A stretch of 64,000 nucleotides of DNA, taken from contig JAOTOM010004386.1 in assembly GCA_034440615.1 (NCBI GenBank), positions 124,001 through 188,000 on the forward strand. The letters run 5' to 3'. Below, one piece after another: positions 46,951 through 57,603 of this stretch. This DNA is from Ashinkailepas kermadecensis (lineage: Eukaryota; Arthropoda; Thecostraca; Neolepadidae). The notes under the pieces were generated by a model. That model was given only the letters and a program-made list of their open reading frames with translations. It was not told the DNA's origin and searched no databases. A program made the position numbers and the translations under genes. The stretch's first letter is position 1; each line of letters opens with the position of its first letter.

Positions 46951-47849
46951 GCGAAGCTGGTTGTGGGGGCACTTTGTTTTTAAAAATATAGCCCTCCCCA
47001 CTGTATGTCGCGACGGTTCGGGCAGATATCATACCGGGCCAGGGCTTTGAGGGGCGCCGAGCTGCCCAGCTGCTTAGTCGGCATGTCGCCGACCGTCGGC
47101 GAGGCCAACGGATATTGTTTCCCCTCCCCATTTCCGGTCAGGTGCACATATATCAGGGGATGGGTACTGCCGCCGTCCTGAGATGATGAAATATCTAGGG
47201 TGATGTGAATATGAATGCCAGTGGGTGATGTGACCATCATGATGTTAATTTGAATGTCAGTGGGTGACGTGAATGTGATTCGTCTTGAGTGATGTATGTT
47301 AACGAGTTTATTCAAGCCACAGTCGGGAAGGTTTGTATGTACATAACAGTCGTATGTCAGAACACGTGCAGTGTGTACAGTTGTGAGAGAATGAGAGTAG
47401 TACGACAGTGGAATAACAGGTATGACAGATATCATACCCCGTGGCCGATATTAGGTGAGTCTGTGATATCAGATATGTCTGTGATGTCAGGTCCGTGATG
47501 TTAGGTGTGTCAGTGCATCTGTGATGTCAAGTGTGTATGATGTCGAAGGTGTCGGTGATGTCAGGAGTGGTGTCAGGCGCGTAAGGACAAGTGTACGTCT
47601 AAATACAGAAGTATGTATGATTTAGAAATGTAATGGTGACATATAATAATGTGTGACTGATGGATGAATGTTACTGTGTCTGTGAATGTCGGATGTCAGC
47701 TGTCCGTGAGCTGAGCGGTGATCATGAGTCGCTATTGTCGGGGGCTGTGTCGCCCCGACCGGCCGGCCGCCTGTGTGCAAGCTGAGCTCAGCCGTCAGCC
47801 GCCTGTGTGCACGCTGTCAGCAGTGGTTCCCGCGAGCGGTCGAGTTCTG
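46951..47849. other. Unannotated intron sequence
   Basis: GT-rich, locally repetitive text (GTGATGTCAGGTGTGTCAGT-like variants at about 47450-47700). No gene is recognised. Confidence 0.5.
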
Positions 47850-47957
47850 GTTGCTACCAGAGATGACTCTGGTCTGATGGAATGTCTCTGAGGTCTCAGA
47901 GGGACGGCGCGCCCGACGTTGCAGTGGAGTTCACCAGGAGCGAGCGTTGCTCTCGAT

Positions 47958-48306
47958 TGTTCGGGGCCGTGCGGCCGGCGCTCTCGCGTGTGACCTGTCG
48001 CCGGCTGGGGCACATGACTGCCTGGCATGGTACCAGGGGTGTTGGCCGTCGAGTTTAGCTGGCGCGGAGTCGGGGTTCGGGGCCGTGCGGCCGGCGCTCT
48101 CGCGTGTGACTTGTCGCCGGCTGGGGCACACGACTGCCTGGCATGGTACCAGGGGTGTTGGCCGTCGAGTTTAGCTGGCGCGGAGTCGGGGTTCGGGGCC
48201 GTGCGACCGGCGCTCTCGCGTGTGACCTGTCGCCGGCTGGGGCACATGACTGCCTGGCATGGTACCAGGGGTGTTGGCCGTCGAGTTTAGCTGGCGCGGA
48301 GTCGAC
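47958..48306 (+). repeat. 116-bp tandem repeat, 3 copies
   Basis: The period of 116 is fixed by TTCGGGGCCGTGCG at 47960, 48076 and 48192. Copies are nearly identical and GC-rich, and the + and - frames across them are spurious. Confidence 0.93.
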
Positions 48307-48734
48307 TCAGCTCCGGCAAGAGTCGTGAGACGGAGCTCGGCGGGATAGGGCGGTTGATGGCCGGTCCTGTCCCGTACTTCGGTATCCACGGTACGTACGA
48401 CTCTGACTGAGAGTCGTGGGTTGTCTGTTGAGATGTAGCTGTTTGAATACTTGAACGTATAGCGTGATTGAAGACCGGTCGGTATGGAAATTGAATTGTA
48501 TGGGAACGCTGTAGTCTCTTTAATATTTGAATGTGTGACCGGAAACAGAGATGATGTGCCGTGATGTGATGACGTTTAACAAGATGTGATTGATAAGATG
48601 TATGGTGACTACCAAGATGTACGGTGGCCCTGTGAATGTTGAATTGAATGGTGAAGCGCTGATATGTATGATGGCCAGAAAACTAACGTATGAAGATGTG
48701 GCAATGAAGATGTATGTTGACCAATGAGTGGTTG

Positions 48735-49562
48735 CATATCTCAAGATGTGGGATGGTCTGGTGAACTGAGGGACTAATGCCTGGCGAACTGTCGTCCGTC
48801 AAGATGTGGGATGGTCCGGTGAACTGAGGGACTAATGCCTGGCGAACTGTCGTCCGTCAAGATGTGGGATGGTCCGGTGAACTGAGGGACTAATGCCTGG
48901 CGAACTGTCGTCCGTCAAGATGTGGGATGGTCCGGTGAACTGAGGGACTAATGCCTGGCGAACTGTCGTCCGTCAAGATGTGGGATGGTCCGGTGAACTG
49001 AGGGACTAATGCCTGGCGAACTGTCGTCCGTCAAGAGGTGGGATGGTCCGGTGAACTGAGGGACTAATGCCTGGCGAACTGTGTCCAGGGCGAACTGTCG
49101 TCCGTCAAGATGTGGGATGGTCCGGTGAACTGAGGGACTAATGCCTGGCGAACTGTCGTCCGTCAAGATGTGGGATGGTCCGGTGAACTGAGGGACTAAT
49201 GCCTGGCGAACTGTCGTCCGTCAAGATGTGGGATGGTCCGGTGAACTGAGGGACTAATGCCTGGCGAACTGTCGTCCGTCAAGATGTGGGATGGTCCGGT
49301 GAACTGAGGGACTAATGCCTGGCGAACTGTCGTCCGTCAAGATGTGGGATGGTCCGGTGAACTGAGGGACTAATGCCTGGCGAACTGTCGTCCGTCAAGA
49401 TGTGGGATGGTCCGGTGAACTGAGGGACTAATGCCTGGCGAACTGTCGTCCGTCAAGATGTGGGATGGTCCGGTGAACTGAGGGACTAATGCCTGGCGAA
49501 CTGTCGTCCGTCAAGATGTGGGATGGTCCGGTGAACTGAGGGACTAATGCCTGGCGAACTGT
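48735..49562 (+). repeat. 58-bp minisatellite, about 14 copies
   Basis: The unit contains TGTCGTCCGTCAAGATGTGG, GATGGTCCGGTGAACTGAGG and GACTAATGCCTGGCGAAC. Copies are almost identical, with one disrupted unit near 49080-49100, so the array expanded recently. Confidence 0.95.
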
Positions 49563-49840
49563 CAAGCTTGATTGTAGCTGCCTGTCTCTGGAAGATTCTA
49601 ATGAACTGTCGCTGCTGCACTGTTGAAACTGAATAATCATCGTTATTTAACCGTTAATTAAATACGCAAATATAAGTGGGGTATTGAAAGCTCGGAGCTC
49701 GGAGATTGAAACAGATAGCTCTTTAATTTATACCCGGGGTTTATCGTCATCGTCGAGGTCCATAGTTCTATTCACGTATCCCAAAGAAGTTTGCCCCAGA
49801 CATACGCGATAAGTCTGATAAGCGAGAAAAGAACTTCCCT

Positions 49841-50022
49841 ACGCACCGTCCCCCCCCCATGCATAGGGCACCGCATCCATACACACACACCCACAGGATG
49901 GTCTCAATACAGTGACCCGAGGATAGCGAGTAGCACGCACCACCTCCACAGGGCACTGCTCCCATGCACATATCCACAGGGTGGTGTCAAGCCGTAACGT
50001 CATCGTCAATACCGCGTATGGT
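49841..50022 (+). repeat. Donor-like repeat remnant and C-rich segment
   Basis: Contains AGTGACCCGAGGATAGCGAG at 49911-49930, a C run at 49850-49858 and CACAGGGCACTGC. It resembles the material just after the tail exon at 46782. Confidence 0.5.
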
Positions 50023-50217
50023 TATAAAACAAAACAAAAAGAAGAACCTTTAGTTTCTTGGACGCTTTGAGCTGCTTAGCCAAGCTTTGCCATCCTCTCA
50101 CGCCGATTGGTCGCAGGAAATTCGGTAGTCCCGCCGGTCGTGGGATCCGAACCCATGATCTTGCGATCCAGGGTGGAACTCCCTGCCGTTGGAACTACAG
50201 CGACTCCTCGGCTCCAA
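50023..50217 (-). mobile_element. tRNA-derived SINE, copy 3
   Basis: On the minus strand a tRNA-like head holds TCGCAAGATCATGGGTTCGG and ATCCCACGACCGGCGGGACT. It is followed by the family body CGACCAATCGGCGTGAGAGG and an A/T-rich tail (TTCTTTTTGTTTTGTTTTAT). The head shares TCGCAAGAT and ACTACCGA-like segments with copy 1, so those two belong to one subfamily. Confidence 0.7.
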
Positions 50218-52238
50218 CACATCGATGCATGGGCGTCACCATTGCGAGGGGGACGGGAGAGACGTCTCCCAAATCTTCGTGAAATTAAACACTACGTCTG
50301 TGACATTGCACGGAAAAACCGATAAATTGAAACCCTCTCGTCACTTCCCCATAAAAAAAATCCGTGGCTACGCCCATCCATCGATACCCCGACCACCATC
50401 CGGGTAAGCCACTGCCAGTTTACAACCGTCGCAAAGAATACGAGTCCAACTGACACACGGAGGAGAAGTGCGCGGCCCACCCACCACTCGCACCACCCCC
50501 GCTCTCCGGGCACGACCGCGCAGTTGGCTGAGTGAAGTTGGCTCATACGAGCAGTTGGCTGAGTGAAGACGACGAGGTAGAGGTGTCTCATAGCCAGCGG
50601 TGCCGGTGCCGGCACCACTATCGACCTGTCACCGTGCGCTGTTGCCGTCCTGGCCCGCCCGCCCTAACCGACCGTGGCGTCTGCAGTCCACGCGCGGCGC
50701 CCCGGAAATTACGCCAACTCAAAATTGGTTGGCAACGCGGGATAGCGAACGGCGACAACACGTCGCGTCTTCGAGCGCACCAGGCCAACTGTAGTGGTGC
50801 TAAGCAGTGGTGCTGGGTTGTAGGCGAGTTGTAGTCATTCTTCCGGGAAGGCGGTTTTGAATTTGGTCTTGTTCGTGAATTGTAAGGCAAGCAGCAATGT
50901 AAATGTTAGCGTCTACTCGTTGAAACTACAGAATCAGAGACCTGAAGGCTTAACCCAACACGTTGATAACGGTGCTACATGATATGCTTAATGGTGAGTT
51001 CTAAATGTACCAGCATTCATGAATAATGTTTTTTCTTTATTTGAATGTCATGTCTTGTCAGTGTGTAATAATGTCTAATGCTAGAATTACGCCCCTGTCG
51101 TAAACTAAACTCCATGTATTTGATACAGGAATTTATGTCGCTGGGACGGGTCGTTTCATTCGGGACCATTTAGTTTCACTGCATGCTCCTAGTTTTCATG
51201 TTAACAGTCTGTACAGGTTGTGGGGTGCACTTGCAGCTGCTGCTTTTCCCCCTCCCCCACGCACACTCCTGTTTGAACGCAGCTGCTTGGGAACGTGGCA
51301 GAGTATCCATGGAGTATCTCAGGAGTGTTCGAAGGCGTGCTCTACACACGCGTTGCTTTTCTAAATGGCATAGGTGTTTAAGTGGCGTAAATATCGATGC
51401 ATTGCTTCATTGAATTAACTCCAGATGTAAACTGCATTCAAATGCCTATGTTTTTTTACCAGTTAACCACGACGAAGGCGTCATCGAACCCAATGATGTG
51501 TTTTATCCTCTCCGTTGGCTGTTTAACGGTTCACGCCACGTTGCTGGCCACCGGCCACAGTGGTGCAACCCTCCAACAGCAACTTTGGTCGGCGTTGGCG
51601 CTTGCCCATTCCACATGGTTGCTCGATGTGTTTGCGTAACTACAGGGTGAATCATGCTGGCCGCGCCTCGGCGCATATCTCGCTCTCAACAGCTGTTCGC
51701 CGGCAGCACGACGGGATGCGTATTCTAATTGGTCGGATTTCACGCCCCAGCGGCACGTTCGTAAGTTGGACATATCCAACTTTAGCAGTCTGCAGAGCGG
51801 CGACTTCTCTGAAATTGGAGCGCCAGGCTCGCGCGACACTGACGCATAAGCTGTACCGCTGGGCGTGAACAAGGATTTGTGGTATTTCGTGCTCAGCTGG
51901 CAGTGAAACCACTGTGCAGCGCCGCCGTCAAGCCCTGCCGACACCCGGGTGGGTTAGAACCAGCCAGGCGTCTGAATAGGTGCTTTATATCCACCTTCGT
52001 GCCGACACCTCGCTGGTTACACTCGCACATATGCTCCGGATGCCGCACAGCCCCAGCTCAACCTCCCACACACCGACATGTGCCGTACTTCTGAGTGCAG
52101 CATAACACCACCTCACTAGCCCGTGCTTGCTCACTCCTCACTCACACAATTATTCGGTCTGCACGACATTGCACACTGCAGGAAGTATGCATGGCAAGGA
52201 AACGGTCCCCTGTCTTCCCCATTCATCGGCTCAACGGT
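50218..52238. other. Unannotated intron sequence
   Basis: About 2 kb without a recognised gene. The open frames at 51531-51944 on both strands overlap and have no domain. Confidence 0.5.
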
Positions 52239-52549
52239 CAGTGCAAGTAGGTAGGAAATCGCCGCTCCGTCGCTGGTCCCTGAGGCGGTAGGAAATCGCC
52301 GCTGCTATCGCTGGTCCCTGAGGCGGTAGGAAATCGCCGCTCCGTCGCTGGTTCCTGCGGCAGTAGGAAATCGCCGCTGCGTCGCTGGTCCCTGAGGTAT
52401 TAATAGATCGCCGCTGCGTCGCTGGTCCCTGATGCAGTAGGAAATCGCCGCTGCGTCGCTGGTCCCTGAGGTAGTAATAGATCGCCGCTCCGTCGCTGGT
52501 CCCTGATGCAGTAGGAAATCGCCGCTGCCGTCGCTGGTCCCTGTTGACA
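52239..52549 (+). repeat. 37-bp minisatellite, about 8 copies
   Basis: The unit contains TAGGAAATCGCCGCTCCGTC and GCTGGTCCCTGAGGCGG, with AATAGATCGCC variants in every second or third copy. Confidence 0.93.
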
Positions 52550-53536
52550 TTGCCGCGCACTGTCGATAACGCTACCCGGCAGCGCATTTGTAGTCTGTTT
52601 GTATTTAGCATCGTGGGACTATCCACAACCCAGCGGCCTTTCTTACCCCGAGTCAGAAAGGCATATAGGGGTGAAACAGACTTACACACGAGCTTGCAGG
52701 TAAATGGGTTACAATGGCCGCACCGGGCGATGAGTAGCCAGGCGCCAGTAGTCAAGTAGGCGATGCGACAAGCAGCGAGCGCTTCAGCGACCCGGTGAAG
52801 CACCCGCGAGGCATACTAGTGAACTAATTAGGCAGCCGATTACATAAACACTGGCCGTGATGGCAGAAGCTCCGTTCTCCGGCCTAGGTTCTGCGGCGCG
52901 AGACACGAAACAGGCGCAGCGTCTGTGCGTGTGCTTGGGTGGAAGGAGGGGCTGCCGGTCTCGGGGTCAGCTGGGCGACTTGACGTCAGGTTGATGGATT
53001 GCATAGACACTGACAACTCAGGGTCGGCCTGACCTCCATCGGTTAGAAATCGACAAACAAGCAGCTGCACCAGCATGTCGCGAATTTCCTTCTTTTGATG
53101 TTGTTTCTACATTGGGGAGTGATGGAGTGTACACGGAGTTATTTGCTCAGCTTTGTGAAAGGTTGCATTTCAGCACATGCAACGTGCGCAGCACATCCCT
53201 CTCTGCTTTGCAACAGTCAATTCAAATGTGTGCTATGAACTTAATCGTCATAATTTCACCACCAAGTGGTGTGTTACAGTACGCCGTGCTCGTCGATACT
53301 CGACAGAGTATCGTGATTGGCTGAACGATCATCTGTGACATCTGCTCAGGGTTGAAACATGCCATCGCTCGCAGATGTGTGACATTGCACTCGACTGATT
53401 CCGCTGATCCCCGACCCCGACTGAGACGACTGCGCGCGTGTGATTTCAGCGGGCTGCCGGCACACACACGTTCCCCAAGTCGTCCAGCGTCTGTCACGAG
53501 AACACAATACACGTGTTCTCGACTCGTCTGTCGCAG
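52550..53536. other. Last part of the intron before the terminal exon
   Basis: No gene or transposon is recognised in about 1 kb. The last 60 bp contain pyrimidine-rich stretches suitable for the acceptor at 53536. Confidence 0.5.
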
Positions 53537-53659
53537 CTGCCCGGCTTCCCGAAGGCGCCGGCGCTCTCGAGCGACCTCAGCCTAACTTTCGACCCCGTCG
53601 ACCTGGAGGACGTCGGCCTCGAGGAGCGTGACCGGACCTGGCAGGAGAGTGTCGTGTGA
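53537..53659 (+). CDS. Probable terminal coding exon of the sidestep-like gene
   Basis: The exon follows the pyrimidine-rich acceptor CTCGTCTGTCGCAG in phase 0 and encodes 40 residues before TGA at 53657-53659. It starts 'LPGFPKAPALSSDLSL' and ends '...RDRTWQESVV', with an acidic middle 'DPVDLEDVGLEE'. Third positions are nearly all G or C, matching the confident exons and not the intron. Phase 0 agrees with the end of 46634-46782. No homologous family tail is remembered for this sequence, so support comes from the splice signal, frame, codon bias and stop. I see no AATAAA in the following kilobase, so the 3' end of the transcript is unresolved. A partial local duplication of the exon's last bases (ACCTGGCAGGAG) follows the stop. 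Confidence 0.6.
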   Translation: MPGFPKAPALSSDLSLTFDPVDLEDVGLEERDRTWQESVV

Positions 53660-53990
53660 CCTGGCAGGAGGCGGTCACGTGGCCTGGCGGCCGGTGGTTC
53701 CGACGTGCTGTGGCTCGGCGAGGTGCCGTGTGTGAGCCAGATGTCGTTGTGCGACGCGGCGAGAAGAGGATGCGTTTGGTCTGGCGAGAGAGGCGTATAA
53801 TCTCGCAGGAAACTGGATGTTATGTCGGAACAAGGTCACGCGACGTGGCAGTTGCGAACTGGCAATCGAGTAGCACGTGACCTGTCGTGAGAGTACCACG
53901 TGACCTGCCGTGAGAGGCCACGTGACCTTCCAGCACCATGTCGTGTGCGGTCATTTGACGGGGCGCGACCAACCCACCGGCCGCTCCGAC
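53660..53990 (+). repeat. Local repeats derived from the terminal exon end
   Basis: ACCTGGCAGGAGAGTGTCGT in the exon is followed by GTGACCTGGCAGGAGGCGGT and further CACGTGACCT copies near 53873-53930. These are decayed tandem copies of the stop-codon region or simple local duplications. Confidence 0.5.
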
Positions 53991-54105
53991 ACGCCCCGCG
54001 AGACATGACACTCCAGCACCGCTCCGACGCGCCACGCGAGACCTGACGCCCCGGCGCCGCTCCGACACGCCCCGCGAGACACGACGCCCCAGCGCCGGAC
54101 CGGCC
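53985..54105 (+). repeat. 38-bp minisatellite, 3 copies
   Basis: CGCTCCGACACGCCCCGCGA followed by GACATGACACTCCAGCAC, three diverged copies, very CpG-rich. Confidence 0.88.
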
Positions 54106-54331
54106 GCTCCCACACGACATGAAGTCCCAGCGCCGGTCCGTCGCCGTCGCCGTCACGTGGCGGCGGCGCACTTGAGATGCCGACACTGTCCGACCTCGCG
54201 ACGGCCGGAGCCGTGCCGGCCGGCCGATGATGTCTCGCACCAGCACGGTGCGACGACCGGTCCCATGAGGGCTGGTCAGCCGTCGGGCAGCGTCCGTCTC
54301 CCCCCCCCCCCCATCTCCGGGACTGTCACAG

Positions 54332-54458
54332 GAACGTTCGGCGCCAACACGCAACAGACGGACCCGGCGCCAGCACACGCCAGACGCACGCCCCGGGTCG
54401 ACCGGCACGACGTCGACGGCACCGGGCGAGACCTGCAGGACTGGTGGCACCGCGGACC
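54332..54458 (+). CDS. Candidate alternative tail exon (weak)
   Basis: A stretch bounded by GGGACTGTCACAG and CC|GTGAGT begins with two bases (GA) that would complete Gly from the membrane exon, then reads 41 open codons. Its end, 'RVDRHDVDGTGRDLQDWW', loosely resembles 'PVDLEDVGLEERDRTWQE' in the proposed terminal exon at 53537. It could therefore be a decayed or alternative copy of that exon. It ends in phase 2 and no partner exon was found. It sits in GC-rich, locally repetitive DNA, where chance open frames are common. Confidence 0.22.
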
Positions 54459-54657
54459 GTGAGTCGTCTGACGAGACTGTGGGGTCGTTGACGATACCGT
54501 CGTGCGGCCGGCCATACCGTATCGCTGCTGGCGAAGCGGTGGGGCCATTGATGATACTGTAGTTCTAGTGATGCATTGCAGTGATTATGACGAACCGGCG
54601 CATCCCGTGGTTGCGAGATTGCAGTTTCAGTGACGATGAAGCGGCAGTTAGTATGTC

Positions 54658-54838
54658 GGAGCTGCAGTTCCGGTGGTTACGACGCTGTGGCTCCGGTGGT
54701 TACGACCCTGTGGCTCCGGTGGTTACGACGCTGTGGCTCCGGTGGTTACGGGACTGTGGCTTCGGTGGTTATGACGCTGTGGCTCCGGTGGTTACGGGAC
54801 TGTGGCTCCGGTGGTTACGACGCTGTGGCTTCGATGGT
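54658..54838 (+). repeat. 23-bp minisatellite, about 8 copies
   Basis: The unit is GGCTCCGGTGGTTACGACGC plus TGT, with GGACTGT and GGCTTCGG variants. Confidence 0.93.
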
Positions 54839-54839
54839 G

Positions 54840-55606
54840 GCAAGAATACAGGCATTACGTCGGAACTGCGGTACCAATGGTTACTGACCCGATATGTGAG
54901 GGGGGGGGGAGCAGTGTTCGCATATGTGGCGACTTTTTAAACACATACATTAACTCTGTGTTTGTTGTCTGCGTCTTGCCTGGGCACGTGGCGGGCTCTC
55001 GGCACCGAAATCGAGCATTCCTGTCGTTCACAACTGTGTCGGCAGTGGCAGCGGGCTAGTCTGCGAACGGACTCCATCCAACAAACTCTATCCACCAACT
55101 TGTCATGTGAGTGACTTTGTGTGACGCCAAGCAGCTTGGTTATCTGGGCGTAAGTGCGCTTCCACCAAAGTTTTATGCTCGACGCCAGGGACCTGAATCA
55201 TCTAACTCTATCAATTGATGGCACCCGACTGTCCGGGTTTTCGCTGAAAACTTGATCAGTGTTTTCTGAAACGCTGAACACGTTCCTGAGCATACAAGCT
55301 TACAGAAATAACAGTTTTAGGCTATAGACATGTCCTAGTTTTAGTTCATTTTTAACCCTCGCATTGCGGAATAATTTTCTACCCCGCGGAGTGTGGGGGA
55401 TGATTTTATCCCCATGCCCTATTAACTTTTGTTCGAAGCAGCATCGATGAATGAGAAATACAGCATCATATAGCTCCATCCAAAGCCAAAATAACTACCT
55501 AAGCCAAAATAACTCACTAACTAACTAGCTCCATCCAGGGCTTTTCAGAGTTGCTCGAGACATTCTCTCTATCTCTTTTGGTTGATGTTCTTGGCATGTT
55601 GAAACA
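54840..55606. other. Unannotated sequence downstream of the gene
   Basis: No gene is recognised. TTTAACCCTCGCATTGCGG near 55352 resembles the old repeat at 33460. Confidence 0.5.
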
Positions 55607-55770
55607 GGTCGATATCGGGGTGCAGTCGGTGACAGGTCAATGTCGGGGTGCTGTCGGTAACAGGGCAATATCTGGGCGCAGTCGGTAACAGGTCAGAGTC
55701 GGGGTGCAGTCGGTAACATGTCAACGTCGGGGTGCAGTCGGTAACAGGTCAGTGTTGGGGTGCAATTGGT
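55607..55770 (+). repeat. 28-bp minisatellite, about 6 copies
   Basis: The unit contains GGTGCAGTCGGTAACAGGTC and AATGTCGG, with moderate divergence among copies. Confidence 0.9.
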
Positions 55771-56559
55771 CACCCATTTCGGCACAACTTTTGGACCCTG
55801 ATCGTGAAACGAATGAGATTTCGCGATTAAATGTTAATCGTGTGAAAACTGGAGACTTAGTCTAGTACAGGTGGCAAGTGCAAAGGTCGAGTCCACCGCT
55901 TCCGTCAAGTTGAAATATCTGGAAATATGTGAGAAGCTGCTGAAGTTGAAAATTTTCGAAGCAGATGGCGCTGAGGAAACGTAAATGAGTTCATCAATGA
56001 AGACCAGATGTAGCACCCAAACGTTTCATTTTTCGGTGGCAAATTACTCTGGAATTAGTAAGCCAAGGGAAACGTACGCACAGCATGACGGGCAAGTGCT
56101 TTGATTAAATACAAGGGAGTTGTAGGTAGTTAGCAAGATTTGTCTACCAACAATTATGGACAAAATCCGAAACCAATACCCACACAGTAATTATATACAT
56201 AGACTTCAATTCATGTTTACAAACAGGGAACAATTTAGATGGCATACTACCACCCTGTGTCTGGTTGGCATTGCGTTTCCTGTCAAGCTTCTAAGTGCAA
56301 ATTATTTTTTTGTGTGCACAATTATTTATGATTTTCTGAAAGCTTTCCATACAGGGTATCATTGTGATGCCATTTGTGTCCACTGTGTTAATTACGGTAT
56401 AGATATTTGGAAAACGAAAGAGCAGTGATGTGGCCCCCGGAGAGATGCCGAATTTCGAAGCTTCCTGCCCATAATTTCCATCCTCCAAAGGGTGACTATA
56501 TCCGTGATATGGTTTGGATTGGCCGAAGATGGAAAAGGTAAGATACATAGGAAGACATT
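55771..56559. other. Unannotated sequence
   Basis: No domain is recognised in the short frames here. Confidence 0.5.
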
Positions 56560-56751
56560 GCGTGTAAAGAAAATATACGACATTCAATATACCAGGAGGT
56601 GCTGAGTTGACATCAAAAGTAACGATAAAGATTATACTTTATTACTCAACGTTTCGGCCAGGGGCCATCGTCAGGAGTGATGAAAAAACTCAAGCTTAAA
56701 AAATTGAAAAAAGCACGCGGAAAAAAGCGTGCAAAAAGACACGTGGAATGC
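56560..56751 (-). repeat. Left inverted arm of the Penelope-like element
   Basis: Reads CAATATACCAGGAGGTGCTG and ACTTTATTACTCAACGTTTC, ending ACACGTGGAATGC. It is the reverse complement of the right arm with a few mismatches. The hammerhead-like core lies on the minus strand here. Confidence 0.85.
56650..56674 (-). ncRNA. Hammerhead-ribozyme-like core in the left arm
   Basis: Exact reverse-strand counterpart of 57489-57513: the plus strand reads CGTTTCGGCC then CATCGTCAG. Its presence in both arms is expected for Penelope-like terminal repeats. Confidence 0.45.
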
Positions 56752-56848
56752 CCAAGTGCCCAAGTGCTGGCATCTCCCAAGTGCTCAAGTGACCAGCGGA
56801 CCTACGCTGAAATCTTACCTGGTCCGCTCAGCCCTGGAAATGCCGCCA

Positions 56849-57245
56849 TGCCATGCTAGTAGGAGAACGTGCCACACCTGTATCAACAGACTGAAAGGTA
56901 GATGCACACGGAAAAACGTAGTTTACAAAATAATGTGCAATCGCTGTCTTGGAACATTTTATGTCGGTGAAACCAAACGTAGCATCAGGGATAGGTACAA
57001 TGAGCACTTGGGAGATGACAGACTTCCGCACACCTTTAGGCAAACACATGATCGACAAACATTCTAACATGGAACACAGCGACACTAACACAAACTTCAA
57101 AGTAGAAATTCTAGCAACAGCCAGGGACAACGCTGATCTGAAGGTCCTCGAATCTCTACATATACGTAATCTACGGCCGCAACTAAACACGCAAACGACG
57201 TCTTGGTATATCACATCAAATTACATAAACATAAATTATATATAG
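56849..57245 (+). pseudogene. GIY-YIG endonuclease domain of a Penelope-like element, frameshifted
   Basis: A cysteine-containing lead-in, 'RRTCHTCINRLKG', precedes 'NVVYKIMCNRCLGTFYVGE' (the Y and Y-V-G pair of GIY-YIG) and 'TKRSIRDRYNEHLG' with the conserved Arg, up to about 57019. The continuation, 'TPLGKHMIDKHSN' and 'VLESLHIRNLRPQLNT' with the catalytic Glu, is in the +1 frame from about 57030, ending at 57243. One base change near 57015-57030 would connect them. The core residues survive, so inactivation may be recent. The domain cuts target DNA for insertion in intact elements. Confidence 0.85.
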
Positions 57246-57411
57246 TATGTGTTACGCGTTATATTGGATATATGTCTATATATGTGCGTGAGTGTATGCA
57301 TCGATATGTATATAGACCATCGGCTCGGGCTTCCTCAGGATTCCTTCTTGACATAATTTGTTTCTGGTTTGGAGTTTCTGTGAGTGTCCGCACCACTGAG
57401 GATGCTTTTCT

Positions 57412-57603
57412 GCATTCCACGTGTCTTTTTGCGCGCTTTTTCCCGCGTGCTTTTTTCAATGTTTTAAGCTGGAGCTTTTTTATCACTCCTGACGATGGCC
57501 CCTGGCCGAAACGTTGAGTAATAAAGTATAATCTTTATCGTTACTTTTGATGTCAACTCAGCACCTCCTGGTATATTGAACGCCGTATATTTTATTTACA
57601 CAA
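57412..57603 (+). repeat. Right inverted arm of the Penelope-like element
   Basis: Begins GCATTCCACGTGTCTTTTTG, contains GAAACGTTGAGTAATAAAG, and ends CACCTCCTGGTATATTGAAC plus about 24 further paired bases. The AATAAA inside could serve as a polyadenylation signal for the element. Confidence 0.85.
57489..57513 (+). ncRNA. Hammerhead-ribozyme-like core in the right arm
   Basis: CTGACGA, a short GGCC..GGCC helix and GAAAC match the hammerhead order C-U-G-A-N-G-A, stem II, G-A-A-A. The next bases GTTGAGTA permit a two-pair stem III with a GTA cleavage triplet. Stem II has an unpaired first base, and I cannot find a convincing stem I, so self-cleavage is doubtful. Confidence 0.45.

Larger units (their letters stand above)
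47850..49840 (+). repeat. Unclassified dispersed repeat, copy B, with nested arrays
   Basis: Ends and internal blocks match copy A (984-1640) in order. Copy B is about three times longer because it contains the 116-bp array (47958-48306) and the 58-bp array (48735-49562). Copy A has only a single similar motif, GTCAAGATGTGAGATC at 1478-1493, at the equivalent place. Confidence 0.5.
56560..57603 (+). mobile_element. Internally deleted Penelope-like element
   Basis: Inverted arms of about 190 bp (56560-56751 and 57412-57603) enclose a frameshifted GIY-YIG endonuclease. Penelope-like elements encode a reverse transcriptase followed by GIY-YIG and are flanked by terminal repeats that can be inverted and often contain hammerhead ribozymes. 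Here no reverse-transcriptase motif remains, so the copy is either a 5'-truncated insertion joined to an inverted terminal repeat or a non-autonomous deletion derivative. It lies about 3 kb downstream of the proposed stop of the receptor gene. Confidence 0.8.
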
